The notes beneath the pieces are model-generated. The model saw only the letters and a list, made by a program, of their open reading frames with translations, was not told where the DNA came from and did no database searches. From the NCBI GenBank assembly GCA_021323635.1, contig JAJPKQ010000007.1, positions 1 to 64,000 of the forward strand: DNA of 64,000 nt, read 5' to 3'. Origin of the DNA: a bacterium (lineage in GTDB: Bacteria; Actinomycetota; Thermoleophilia; Solirubrobacterales; Solirubrobacteraceae). Positions within the stretch are counted from its first letter, which is position 1, and each line of letters begins with the position of its first letter. Shown piece after piece: positions 8,302 through 16,926 of this stretch. The position numbers and the translations under genes were made by a program.

Positions 8302-10143
8302 ATGAAGAGCGACACAGCAGCGATCGCCGAGCGGGCGGCGGACGGTCGCGGGACGCTCGCGGACCCTGAGGTGCTGCGGGACGTGCCCGGCCACGTGATC
8401 CCGATCCTGCAGCGCGAGTTCGATGACTTCAAGACCGAGGCCACGCGCTTCCTTGCCGGCGAGATCGACGAAGAGGAGTTCATCAAATTCCGCCTCAAGC
8501 AGGGCGTCTACGGTCAGCGCCAGTCGGACGTCCAGATGGTGCGCACCAAGCTTCCCTTCGGCGCGATCACAGCCGAGCAGCTCGAGGCCTTCGCGAGCGT
8601 GATCGAGAAGTATGCGCCGCTGCGCAAGGGACACATCACGACGCGGCAGAACATCCAGATTCACCACGTGCCGCTGCTCGACGCCGAGCGAGCGATCCGC
8701 GAGCTGGGAGACGCCGGGCTCTCCTCGCGCGAGGGCTGCGGCAACACGATCCGCAACGTCACCGGCGACCCCTTTGCGGGCATCGCCAAGGACGAGCTCT
8801 TCGACATGACCCCCTATGCGACCGCCTACGTGCGCTATTTCGTACGTCATCCGACCACGCAGGCGATGCCGCGCAAGGTGAAGACCGCCTTCGACGGCTC
8901 CGCGGCCGGGCGCGCGATCGCCGAGATCCACGACATTGCCTTCTGCGCGCGAGTGCGCGAAGATGGCGGCCACACGCTGCGCGGCGCCCAGATGCTGGTG
9001 GGCGGTGGCACCTCGATCATGCCGCGCAAGGCGGCCGTCCTCTACGACTTCGTAGAGCTCGACAACGGCGAGTACCTCAAGGTCGCCGAGGCGGTTCTGC
9101 GCATCTTCGACCGCCAGGACTGGCTGCGACCCAACCGCGCGCGCGCGCGGATCAAGGTTTTCGTCGACAAGTACGGGATCGACGAGCTGCGCCGGCAGGT
9201 GGAGGAGGAGCTGCAGGGCGACTGGGTGGCCGAGCGCGACTTCAGCCTCGATCGGCTGATCTCCCACTACGACGAGCAGGCCGACGCGCCGGCGCCACCC
9301 GAGCGCTACGGGACGCCCAACGGCGACCTCTCCGAGTTCGAGCGCTTCTGCTCGACGAGCGTCACCGAGCAGCGCCAGGACGGCTACGTCGCCGTCGAGG
9401 TCCATGTTCCGCGCGGCGACCTGACACCTGAGCAGCTCCGCGGCCTGGCGGCGATCCTCCGTCGCCACTGCAGCCCGCTGGCCCGGACCACCGTCCAGCA
9501 GAACCTGCTGCTGCGCTACGTGCGACGCGAGAGCCTCTATGACCTCTGGCGCGAGCTGTGCGCGATCGAGCTCGGCGCGCCGGGCGCGCGCCAGATCGAG
9601 GATGTCGTCTCCTGCCCGGGCACCGACTCCTGCAAGCTCGGCATCACCAGCTCGATGGGCCTGAACGCGGCGCTGCGCCAGCGCCTTGCGGCGATGGCGA
9701 TCGAGGATCCGCTTGCGCGCGCCGTCAACGTCAAGATCTCCGGCTGCCCGAACGGCTGCGGTCAGCACCACCTCGGGACGATCGGCTTCTACGGCGCCTC
9801 GATCAAGGTCGGCGAGCACACCATCCCCGCCTACATCCCCCACGTCGGCGGGACCTTTGAAGGCGCGCCGGTGTCATTCGGCCAGCGGCTGAAGCTGCGT
9901 CTGCCGGCCAAGCGCGTCCCGGACGCGCTCGAGCGCATCATCCGTCACTACGAGCAGGAGCACCGCGAGGGCGAGCACTTCGGCCCCTATGTCGAGCGCG
10001 TCGGCACGGAGGCGATCGAAGCGCAGATCAAGGAGCTGGCGATGCCGGTCGATTTCGGGATTGAGACCATGAGCGAATTCATCGACTGGAGTCGCTCCGC
10101 CCCCTTCCAGGTGATCAGAGGCGAAGGCGAGTGCGCGGTATAG
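8302..10143 (+). CDS. sir: Ferredoxin-dependent sulfite reductase (siroheme/4Fe-4S)
   Basis: Six-electron reduction of sulfite to sulfide in the cytoplasm. The 613-residue protein has the two-fold NiR/SiR repeat, with KGHITTRQNIQIHHV in the first half. The [4Fe-4S]-siroheme ligands occur as SCPGTDSCKLG (Cys438, Cys444) and SGCPNGCGQHH (Cys482, Cys486). Nitrite reductases share this architecture, but the gene leads an operon with APS reductase and ATP sulfurylase, so sulfite is the likely substrate. A consensus ribosome-binding site precedes ATG 8302. The stop overlaps the next start by 13 nt, implying translational coupling. Confidence 0.9.
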   Translation: MKSDTAAIAERAADGRGTLADPEVLRDVPGHVIPILQREFDDFKTEATRFLAGEIDEEEFIKFRLKQGVYGQRQSDVQMVRTKLPFGAITAEQLEAFASVIEKYAPLRKGHITTRQNIQIHHVPLLDAERAIRELGDAGLSSREGCGNTIRNVTGDPFAGIAKDELFDMTPYATAYVRYFVRHPTTQAMPRKVKTAFDGSAAGRAIAEIHDIAFCARVREDGGHTLRGAQMLVGGGTSIMPRKAAVLYDFVELDNGEYLKVAEAVLRIFDRQDWLRPNRARARIKVFVDKYGIDELRRQVEEELQGDWVAERDFSLDRLISHYDEQADAPAPPERYGTPNGDLSEFERFCSTSVTEQRQDGYVAVEVHVPRGDLTPEQLRGLAAILRRHCSPLARTTVQQNLLLRYVRRESLYDLWRELCAIELGAPGARQIEDVVSCPGTDSCKLGITSSMGLNAALRQRLAAMAIEDPLARAVNVKISGCPNGCGQHHLGTIGFYGASIKVGEHTIPAYIPHVGGTFEGAPVSFGQRLKLRLPAKRVPDALERIIRHYEQEHREGEHFGPYVERVGTEAIEAQIKELAMPVDFGIETMSEFIDWSRSAPFQVIRGEGECAV

Positions 10144-10955
10144 CCAAGCCGAGCGCCGAGAGCGGCGGCGGCGCGGCACGTTCAGCGGCCGCGGCGGCTC
10201 ACGCCGACACGCTCGCGCATGACCATGCCCGCAGCCTGCGCGAGACGCTTGCAGAGGCGCTCGAGCACCACCGCGGCGCTCTGGTCATGCTCTGCTCCTT
10301 CCAGAAGGAGGAGTCGGTGCTGCTCGACGAGCTGATCCGGGTCGGCGGCGAGCGCTTTCCCGGTCAGCCGATCGAGGCGCTCTGCCGAATCGTCACAATC
10401 GATACTGGTGTCCTGTTCGAGGAGACGCTGTCAACGTGGCGGCGCTTTGAAGAGCACTTCCGGGTGCGCATCGACGTGGAGGACGCAAGCGCACCCTCGA
10501 TCGGCCTGGAAGGCGCCTGGAGCGGGCCTGAGAACTGCTGCTCGGTGGCAAAGGTCGCAGCGCTCGATCGCGCGCTTGCGGGCGCGCAGGGCTGGATCAC
10601 AGGCCTGCGGCGCGAGCAGAGCCCGACCCGCGCCGACGTAATCCCGATCGAACGCGACAGCGCACGGCAGATCTTCAAGTACAACCCGCTCGCCCACTGG
10701 TCCGAGCGCGACGTCTGGCGTCGGATCCACGAGCACAGGCTCCCCTACCACCCGCTCCACGACCGCGGCTACGCCTCGATCGGCTGCGCGCCCTGCACGC
10801 GTCCCGGCAGCGGCCGGGAGGGTCGCTGGGCGGGACTGGAGAAGACCGAGTGCGGTCTGCACCTGCCCGCGCGCGGCGCGCCTGCCGGCGAGGAGCAGCT
10901 GCGGGCGCGCACGCGGCGCCCGGCAGAGGGCTCCGGAGGCGCAGCCGAGCGTTAA
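10131..10955 (+). CDS. cysH: Adenylylsulfate (APS) reductase
   Basis: Reduces APS to sulfite plus AMP using thioredoxin. The 274-residue protein shows the cysteine pairs that ligate the [4Fe-4S] cluster, Cys136-Cys137 (NCCSVAK) and Cys219/Cys222 (CAPC). This marks it as an APS reductase rather than a PAPS reductase. The catalytic ECGLH motif has Cys241. No APS kinase is present in the operon, which agrees with direct APS reduction. GTG 10131 overlaps the end of the sulfite reductase gene. The first ~25 residues are Ala/Gly-rich and may be unstructured, so a slightly later start is possible. Confidence 0.92.
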   Translation: MRGIAKPSAESGGGAARSAAAAAHADTLAHDHARSLRETLAEALEHHRGALVMLCSFQKEESVLLDELIRVGGERFPGQPIEALCRIVTIDTGVLFEETLSTWRRFEEHFRVRIDVEDASAPSIGLEGAWSGPENCCSVAKVAALDRALAGAQGWITGLRREQSPTRADVIPIERDSARQIFKYNPLAHWSERDVWRRIHEHRLPYHPLHDRGYASIGCAPCTRPGSGREGRWAGLEKTECGLHLPARGAPAGEEQLRARTRRPAEGSGGAAER

Positions 10956-10976
10956 GGCTTTGTTAGGGTGATACCA

Positions 10977-11078
10977 ATGCACAACCGTAGATGGATTCCG
11001 GTCGAGCAGCGCACACAGGGCGTCGCTGAGCAGGCGAGCGGCAGGCGCGCGGGCACCAGGGAGGATCGCAGGCCATGA
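10977..11078 (+). CDS. Possible 33-residue ORF coupled to the TSUP gene
   Basis: ATG 10977 follows an AGGGTG sequence and opens a 33-codon frame rich in Arg, Gln and Glu (starts MHNRRWIPVEQ). Its TGA overlaps the ATG of the transporter gene as ATGA. The overlap and the otherwise long 120-nt gap after cysH make it a candidate coupling or leader peptide. It has no Cys or Met codons beyond the start, so sulfur-amino-acid attenuation is unlikely. Evidence is only positional. Confidence 0.25.
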   Translation: MHNRRWIPVEQRTQGVAEQASGRRAGTREDRRP

Positions 11079-12052
11079 GCGGGATCTCCGCCGAGGTCAT
11101 CCTCTTTGGTGTGGGTGTGGGCGTCCTGATCGGGCTGACCGGCATCGGCGGCGGGTCGCTGATGACGCCGCTGCTGGTGACCGTGCTCGGAGTGGCACCG
11201 ATCGTCGCGGTCGGCACGGACCTGACATACGGAGCGATCACGAAGTCGGTCGGCGGGTATCGCCATCTGCGCAAGGGGACCGTCGATCTGGGCGTCGCCA
11301 AGTGGCTTGCCTACGGCGGCGTCCCGGGCGTGGGGATCGGCGTCGCCCTGCTCGATCGGCTGCACTCAAGCTACGGGCACTCCTTCGACCACGTGCTCAT
11401 GGGCTGCCTGGCGGGAGCGCTGCTGCTGGTCGCAGGCGCGGTGATCGTGCGCACCTTCATCGTGCCCAAGCTAGCCCTCCGCGAGAGCCACAGCTTTGAC
11501 TTCACGCCGCGCTCGCGCGCCCTGGCGGTCATCCTGGGGCTTGCGATGGGGGTGATCCTGGGATTGACCTCGGTCGGCTCGGGCGCGCTGATCGGCGTCG
11601 CGATGATGCTTGTCTTCCGGCTGACCCCGCGGCGGGTAGCGGGCTCGAGCATCTTCCTCGCCGCGCTGCTGCTTGCGGTCGGCGCTATCGCCCACATCGC
11701 CTCGGGCAACGTCAACTGGGTGCTGATGGCAAACATCCTGATCGGCTCGGTGCCGGGCGTGCTGCTCGGCGCGCACTTCGTCGACCGCGTTCCGGAGCGG
11801 GCGCTGCGCGTGGTGCTCGCGGCGGTGCTGCTGGGCTCGGCGCTTGCGCTCGTCAACAGCGCCGGTGGCCGGATGCCGGCCGCGGTGATCTTCGGCGCCC
11901 CGCTTGCGATCGGCCTGCTCGGGCTGCTGCGTCGGACCAAGCTCCCTGAGGCGGTGGCCGCTGGCGGCGCGAGCACCGCGGCAATCGCTGCAGGCGTGCC
12001 GCTCGGGGGCCTCGCTGCGGCCGAGCGCGAGCGCCAGGGGGAGCGCAGATGA
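11075..12052 (+). CDS. TSUP (TauE/SafE/CysZ-like) sulfur-compound transporter
   Basis: A 325-residue membrane protein with about eight or nine hydrophobic segments. It has two TSUP half-repeats, each opening with a Gly-rich motif: GLTGIGGGSLMTPLL near residue 20 and GLTSVGSGALIG near residue 165. Family members move sulfite, sulfate or organosulfonates. Its position between cysH and cysD suggests sulfate uptake or sulfite relief during sulfate assimilation; no ABC sulfate permease is nearby. ATG 11075 is preceded by GGGAGGATCG. The stop overlaps cysD as ATGA. Direction of transport cannot be told from sequence. Confidence 0.85.
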   Translation: MSGISAEVILFGVGVGVLIGLTGIGGGSLMTPLLVTVLGVAPIVAVGTDLTYGAITKSVGGYRHLRKGTVDLGVAKWLAYGGVPGVGIGVALLDRLHSSYGHSFDHVLMGCLAGALLLVAGAVIVRTFIVPKLALRESHSFDFTPRSRALAVILGLAMGVILGLTSVGSGALIGVAMMLVFRLTPRRVAGSSIFLAALLLAVGAIAHIASGNVNWVLMANILIGSVPGVLLGAHFVDRVPERALRVVLAAVLLGSALALVNSAGGRMPAAVIFGAPLAIGLLGLLRRTKLPEAVAAGGASTAAIAAGVPLGGLAAAERERQGERR

Positions 12053-12972
12053 GCATCGCCGCCGGTCGGCGCCCGACGCTCAGCCACCTGGCGGCGCTCG
12101 AGTCCGAGGCGATACACGTCATGCGCGAGGTGGCGGCCGAGTTCGAGCGGCCGGTGGTGCTCTTCTCCGGCGGCAAGGACTCGCTGGTGCTGCTGCGCCT
12201 TGCTGAGAAGGCCTTCCGGCCCGCGCCCTTCCCCTTCCCGCTGATGCACGTCGACACCGGCCACAACTTCCCCGAGGTGATCGAGCTGCGCGACCGGCGC
12301 GTCGCGGAGCTCGGCGAGCGCCTGATCGTCGCCAGCGTCCAGGAGTCGATCGACCGCGGGCGCGTCGTCGAGGAGACCGGGCCGCGCGCATCACGCAATC
12401 GCCTACAGACGACGACCCTGCTTGATGCGATCAACGAGCACCGCTTCGACGCGGTGCTCGGCGGCGCGCGGCGCGACGAGGAGCGCGCGCGAGCCAAGGA
12501 GCGCGTCTTCTCCTTTCGCGACGACTTCGGTCACTGGGACCCCAAGAGCCAGCGCCCGGAGCTCTGGAGCCTCTACAACGGCCGCATCGCCCGCGGCGAG
12601 CACGTGCGCGTCTTCCCGCTCTCCAACTGGACCGAGCTCGACGTCTGGGAGTACATCGAGCGCGAGGCGCTCGAGCTGCCCTCGATCTACTTCGCGCACG
12701 AGCGCGAGGTCTTCGAGCGCGACGGGATGCTCTATGCCTTCTGGGAGGGTGCGCAGCTGCTCGAGGGCGAGCGGGTGACCCGCGAGTCGGTCCGCTACCG
12801 CACGGTCGGCGACATGACCTGCACCGGGGGCGTGCGCTCGCACGCTCGCACGATCGCCGAGGTCGTGCGCGAGATCGCCACCACCCGCGTGACCGAGCGC
12901 GGCGAGACGCGCGCCGATGACCGCGTCTCGGAGGCGGCGATGGAGGATCGCAAGAAGGTCGGGTACTTCTAG
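12049..12972 (+). CDS. cysD: Sulfate adenylyltransferase subunit 2
   Basis: Catalytic half of ATP sulfurylase, making APS from sulfate and ATP. The 307-residue protein carries the PP-loop FSGGKDS (Ser40-Ser45), the MHVDTGHNFPE block, and the C-terminal TVGDMTCTG signature. It is cotranslated with the transporter upstream (ATGA overlap) and abuts cysN directly, with cysN's ATG following its stop codon. The CysDN heterodimer couples APS formation to GTP hydrolysis. Confidence 0.95.
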   Translation: MSIAAGRRPTLSHLAALESEAIHVMREVAAEFERPVVLFSGGKDSLVLLRLAEKAFRPAPFPFPLMHVDTGHNFPEVIELRDRRVAELGERLIVASVQESIDRGRVVEETGPRASRNRLQTTTLLDAINEHRFDAVLGGARRDEERARAKERVFSFRDDFGHWDPKSQRPELWSLYNGRIARGEHVRVFPLSNWTELDVWEYIEREALELPSIYFAHEREVFERDGMLYAFWEGAQLLEGERVTRESVRYRTVGDMTCTGGVRSHARTIAEVVREIATTRVTERGETRADDRVSEAAMEDRKKVGYF

Positions 12973-14295
12973 ATGACCCTCGACCTCCTGCGCTTCTCGA
13001 CCGCCGGCTCGGTCGACGACGGCAAGAGCACCCTGATCGGCCGTCTGCTTTACGACTCAAAGCAGGTCTTCGAGGACCAGCTCGAGCACGTCCGCCAGGC
13101 GAGCGCACGCCGCGGCGGCGAGGGGGCGTTCGACCTCGCCCTGCTGACGGACGGGCTGCGCGCCGAGCGCGAGCAGGGCATCACGATCGATGTCGCCTAC
13201 CGCTACTTCGCGACCGCCAGGCGGCGCTTCATCATCGCCGACACGCCCGGGCACGTGCAGTACACGCGCAACATGGTCACCGGCGCAAGCACGGCCGACC
13301 TGGCGGTGATCCTGATCGACGCCCGCGCCGGCGTCGTCGAGCAGTCCCGCCGCCATGCGTTCATAGCCTCGCTGCTGCGCATACCCCAGCTCGTGGTGGC
13401 GGTGAACAAGATGGACCTGGTCGACCACAGCAACGAGCGCTTTGCGGAGATCAGGGCGCAGTTCGCGGAGTTCGCCGCCGGGCTTGAGGGCTCCCCGGAG
13501 ATCCATTACATCCCGATCTCCGCGCTGCACGGCGACAATGTGGTCGAGCGCTCCGCCCGCATGGCGTGGTATGAGGGCGAGCCTCTGCTCGAGCTGCTGG
13601 AGACGGTGGAGGTCGACTACGACCACCCCTACGAGACACCTGCTCGCTTCCCCGTGCAGTGGGTGATCCGCCCTGCGCAGGGCCCCCAGCGCACGCACTC
13701 CAACGGCTCGCACCCCCCCATCCCTGCGCACCTCGCCGACCCCGACTACCGCGCCTACGCCGGCCAGCTGGCCAGCGGCGCGCTGCGTCTCGGCGAGGAG
13801 GTGCTCGTGCTGCCGGCAGGCACGCGCTCGCGCATCGCGGCAATAGATACTTTTGACGCTCCGCTCAAGGAGGCGCTGGCGCCGATGTCGATCGCCCTGC
13901 GCCTCGCCGACGACCTCGATGTCTCGCGCGGCGATCTGATCTGCCGACCGGCGCAGGCGCCGGTGATCTGCCGCGAGCTTGCGGCGGACATCTGCTGGAT
14001 GAGCGAGGCGCCTCTGCGAGGCGGCTCGCGCTATCTGCTCAAGCACACCAGCCGCCAGGTGAGCGCGATCATCGACGAGATCGTCGATCGCGTGGACGTC
14101 CACACGCTAGCGCGCGAGCCGGGCCCCGACGCGCTCCAGCTCAACGACATCGGTCGCCTCAGGCTGCGCACGAGCGCCCCGCTGGCGCTTGACTCCTACC
14201 GCGCCGATCGGCGCACGGGCTGCTTCATCCTCATCGATGAGGCCACAAACGGCACGGTCGGGGCGGGCATGGTGCGCGAGCTGCCAGCGACATGA
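12973..14295 (+). CDS. cysN: Sulfate adenylyltransferase subunit 1 (GTPase)
   Basis: EF-Tu-like GTPase that drives APS synthesis by CysD. G1 is GSVDDGKS (residues 12-19), G3 is DTPGHVQYTRNMVTGAS and G4 is NKMDLVD, followed by beta-barrel domains. At 440 residues it lacks the C-terminal APS kinase domain found in CysNC fusions, which fits the APS-reductase route. It is the last gene of the operon; the next gene starts 41 nt later with its own -10-like element. Confidence 0.95.
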   Translation: MTLDLLRFSTAGSVDDGKSTLIGRLLYDSKQVFEDQLEHVRQASARRGGEGAFDLALLTDGLRAEREQGITIDVAYRYFATARRRFIIADTPGHVQYTRNMVTGASTADLAVILIDARAGVVEQSRRHAFIASLLRIPQLVVAVNKMDLVDHSNERFAEIRAQFAEFAAGLEGSPEIHYIPISALHGDNVVERSARMAWYEGEPLLELLETVEVDYDHPYETPARFPVQWVIRPAQGPQRTHSNGSHPPIPAHLADPDYRAYAGQLASGALRLGEEVLVLPAGTRSRIAAIDTFDAPLKEALAPMSIALRLADDLDVSRGDLICRPAQAPVICRELAADICWMSEAPLRGGSRYLLKHTSRQVSAIIDEIVDRVDVHTLAREPGPDALQLNDIGRLRLRTSAPLALDSYRADRRTGCFILIDEATNGTVGAGMVRELPAT

Positions 14296-14318
14296 GCGCG
14301 CCAGCGTGCACAACCGCT

Positions 14319-14324
14319 TAAGCT
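14319..14324 (+). promoter_or_regulatory. -10-like hexamer of the biotin carboxylase gene
   Basis: TAAGCT (TANNNT) ends 12 nt before ATG 14337 in the short gap after cysN. This suggests the carboxylase gene has its own near-leaderless promoter rather than riding on the sulfur operon. Confidence 0.35.
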
Positions 14325-14336
14325 TCCGCTGACCCG

Positions 14337-16151
14337 ATGTTCAAGAAGATCCTGATCGCCAACCGCGGAGAGATCGCGCTGCGCGTCATCCGCGCCGCCG
14401 AAGAGCTCTCCTGCGCGACTGTCGCAGTCTACGCCGAGGTCGATCGCGACGCGATCTTCGTGCGCCGCGCAGATGAGGCCTACAACCTCGGCGGCGGCCC
14501 GCCCGCCGACAACTACCTGAACATCGAGAAGATCATCGCGGTGGCAAAGCGCTCAGGCGCCGAGGCGATCCACCCCGGCTATGGCTTCCTCGCCGAGAAC
14601 GCAGCCTTCTCCGCGGCCTGCGAGGAGGCGGGCATCGTCTTCATCGGCCCGCCCCCGGCGGCGATCGAGGCGATGGGCTCCAAGACGCGCGCACGCGAGC
14701 TGATGAAGGCGGCGGGCGTGCCGATCGTGCCCGGGACGACCGAGCCGGTCGCCACCCCTGAGGAGGCGCTGGCGATCGCAAGCGAGCAGCTGGGCTTCCC
14801 GATCGCCGTGAAGGCCGCAGGCGGCGGCGGCGGCAAGGGCTTCCGTGTCGCGCTCAGCGAGCAGGAGCTGCCCGACGCCTTCGCGGGCGCCTCGCGCGAG
14901 GGCGAGAAGTTCTTCTCCGACCCGACCGTCTACCTCGAGCGCTACCTGCCCGACCCGCGCCACGTCGAGATTCAGGTGCTTGCGGATCGCCACGGCAACG
15001 TCATCCACCTGGGCGAGCGCGACTGCTCGATCCAGCGTCGCCATCAGAAGCTGATCGAGGAGTCCCCCGCCCCGGAGTGGATCGTCACGCCGCAGCTGCG
15101 CGAGCGCATCGGCGCGATCGGGGTCGAGGCTGCGCGTGCGGTCGACTATGTGGGCGCGGGCACGGTCGAGGGGCTGCTGCAGGGCGAGGAGTACTTCTTC
15201 CTTGAGATGAACACGAGGGTGCAGGTGGAGCACTGCGTGACCGAGATGACGACCGGCATCGACATCGTCAAGGAGGGGATCCGCGCCGCTGCAGGCGAGC
15301 CGCTCTCCTACAGCCAGGAGGACGTCGTGCTGCGCGGCCATGCGATCGAGTGCCGCATCAACGCCGAGGACGCCGCCAAGGGCTTCACGCCCGCGCCGGG
15401 TCGGATCTCAAGCTACCGCGAGCCGACCGGTCCGGGCGTGCGGGTGGACTCGGGGGTCGGCGCGGGCGACGAGATATCGCCCAACTACGACCCGATGGTC
15501 GCGAAGCTGATCGTCTGGGACGCCGACCGCGCACAGGCGACCGCACGCATGCTGCGTGCCCTGCGCGAATATGAGATCGGCGGCCTGACCACGCTCGTCC
15601 CCTTCCACCGCGCGCTGCTGGCAACCGAGCAGTGGGCAAAGGGTGAAACCTGCCGCGACCTGCTTGAAGACCGCGACTGGCTGCGCTCGACCGCCCCCGA
15701 GCAGGCACCTGCAGCGGGGGCGCAGAGCGACCCGGGCCGAGAGCTGATCGAGCGCAGCTACACGGTCGAGGTCTCCGGGCGGCGCTATGACGTGCGCGTG
15801 CTGGGCGAGGCCTCAGAGCAGCCGCTGGCCGCAGCGACGGGCCCGGCGCTGGCGCGCACGCCACGGCCGCGACGGGCGCAGCGCGCGCAGAGCAACGGCG
15901 GCGGCGCAGGCGGGCCTGACACGATCACCTCGCCGCTACAGGGCAACATGTGGAAGGTGCTTGTCAAGCAGGGAGACGCCGTCCAGGAGGGTCAGCTGCT
16001 CTGCATCATCGAGGCGATGAAGATGGAGAACGAGATCACCGCGCACAAGTCCGGAGTGATCGCGCAGCTGCCGATCAGCGAGGGCGCTCCGATCGCTGCC
16101 GGGGACCCGATCGCGACGATCACGGCGGCCGAGGGCGCCGACGGCGGCTAG
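14337..16151 (+). CDS. Acetyl/propionyl-CoA carboxylase alpha subunit (biotin carboxylase + BCCP)
   Basis: ATP-dependent carboxylation of the biotin carried on its own C-terminus. Residues 1-~450 form biotin carboxylase (FKKILIANRGEIALR start, ATP-grasp Gly-rich loop AAGGGGGKGF, EMNTRVQVEH). After a linker rich in Ala and Arg comes a biotinyl domain with EAMKMEN, biotinyl-lysine Lys562. The 604-residue two-domain form is the AccA3/AccA1 type of Actinomycetota. The carboxyltransferase partner is likely the gene at 4032. Convergent with the HAD gene downstream. Confidence 0.95.
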   Translation: MFKKILIANRGEIALRVIRAAEELSCATVAVYAEVDRDAIFVRRADEAYNLGGGPPADNYLNIEKIIAVAKRSGAEAIHPGYGFLAENAAFSAACEEAGIVFIGPPPAAIEAMGSKTRARELMKAAGVPIVPGTTEPVATPEEALAIASEQLGFPIAVKAAGGGGGKGFRVALSEQELPDAFAGASREGEKFFSDPTVYLERYLPDPRHVEIQVLADRHGNVIHLGERDCSIQRRHQKLIEESPAPEWIVTPQLRERIGAIGVEAARAVDYVGAGTVEGLLQGEEYFFLEMNTRVQVEHCVTEMTTGIDIVKEGIRAAAGEPLSYSQEDVVLRGHAIECRINAEDAAKGFTPAPGRISSYREPTGPGVRVDSGVGAGDEISPNYDPMVAKLIVWDADRAQATARMLRALREYEIGGLTTLVPFHRALLATEQWAKGETCRDLLEDRDWLRSTAPEQAPAAGAQSDPGRELIERSYTVEVSGRRYDVRVLGEASEQPLAAATGPALARTPRPRRAQRAQSNGGGAGGPDTITSPLQGNMWKVLVKQGDAVQEGQLLCIIEAMKMENEITAHKSGVIAQLPISEGAPIAAGDPIATITAAEGADGG

Positions 16152-16177
16152 GCCCGCTCGAAGCTCCTCCTGCCCTC

Positions 16178-16858
16178 CTACAGCGCGCCCAGCAGGCGCG
16201 CAGCCTCGCGCAGGTTCGGCACCTCCGCGGTCGGCTTCGCCTGGCCCGATGCCAGCTTGACCTTGCGGCGGTTGACCCAGATCACCGGGACGCGCTGCTT
16301 CGCACAGGGCGCCACGTCGTGGTGGTGGCTGGCGGCGATGTGCACCCAGCCGCGCTTGCCGCCGATGCGCCGCGCAAACTCCGTGAAGTGCGCCGTGTCG
16401 GGCTTGTAGGCGCGGACCTGCTGCGCTGTCACGACAAGGTCGAAGTCGGTCTTGAGGTGGCGTCTGGTCTGCCCGAGCAGCTTGTCGTCGATGTTCGCGA
16501 TCAGGCCGAGCCGGTACTTCTTTGCAAAGCGCACGAGCTGGGCGTTGGCTTCGCGGTAGGGCAGCCAGCGCGGGATCGACTCCGGCAGGAAGCGCGAGCG
16601 GGCCGGTTCCATGTCCCATCCGATCCGCTTGGCGATCGCGATCGCGGTGCGCCGCAGGACCTCGGCGTAGAGCTCGTATGAGCCCGCTTCGATCTCGCGC
16701 GAGACCTCGTGGAAGAGCTCGATCAGCTGCTCGCGCTCGATCTCCACGCCGTCCTTGGCCGCCTCGCGCGCAAATGCCTCGTAGATGCCGGTCTCCCAGT
16801 CGATGATCGTCCCGTAGACGTCGAAGGTGACCCAGGTGATGTTCTTGGGAAGCGGCAT
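16178..16858 (-). CDS. HAD-superfamily hydrolase, haloacid dehalogenase type II-like
   Basis: A 226-residue HAD hydrolase. Motif I is FDVYGTIID, with the Asp nucleophile near residue 12. A four-helix cap follows, motif II is LIANIDD, the motif III Lys is in RAYKPD, and motif IV is around AASHHHDV. This pattern matches the L-2-haloacid dehalogenase/phosphatase subgroup; the substrate is unknown. ATG 16858 lies 7 nt after TAATAAT; an alternative ATG at 16867 overlaps that element and is less likely. It is divergently transcribed from sucC, with a gap of only about 68 nt. Confidence 0.8.
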   Translation of the reverse strand: MPLPKNITWVTFDVYGTIIDWETGIYEAFAREAAKDGVEIEREQLIELFHEVSREIEAGSYELYAEVLRRTAIAIAKRIGWDMEPARSRFLPESIPRWLPYREANAQLVRFAKKYRLGLIANIDDKLLGQTRRHLKTDFDLVVTAQQVRAYKPDTAHFTEFARRIGGKRGWVHIAASHHHDVAPCAKQRVPVIWVNRRKVKLASGQAKPTAEVPNLREAARLLGAL

Positions 16859-16908
16859 CCGCGGCATTATTACCCGCGCGGGTCGCCGCGCGCAACCAGG
16901 CTTTGCAA

Positions 16909-16914
16909 TAGAGT
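16909..16914 (+). promoter_or_regulatory. -10-like hexamer of sucC
   Basis: TAGAGT fits TANNNT and ends 12 nt before ATG 16927; no Shine-Dalgarno sequence is seen. Likely a leaderless start for the sucCD operon. Confidence 0.4.
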
Positions 16915-16926
16915 CTCGCGGCGCGG

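Noticed and set aside
8206-9843. A 545-codon minus-strand frame over the sulfite reductase gene
   Set aside because: Shadow frame; the plus strand has all Fe-S/siroheme ligands and a consensus ribosome-binding site.
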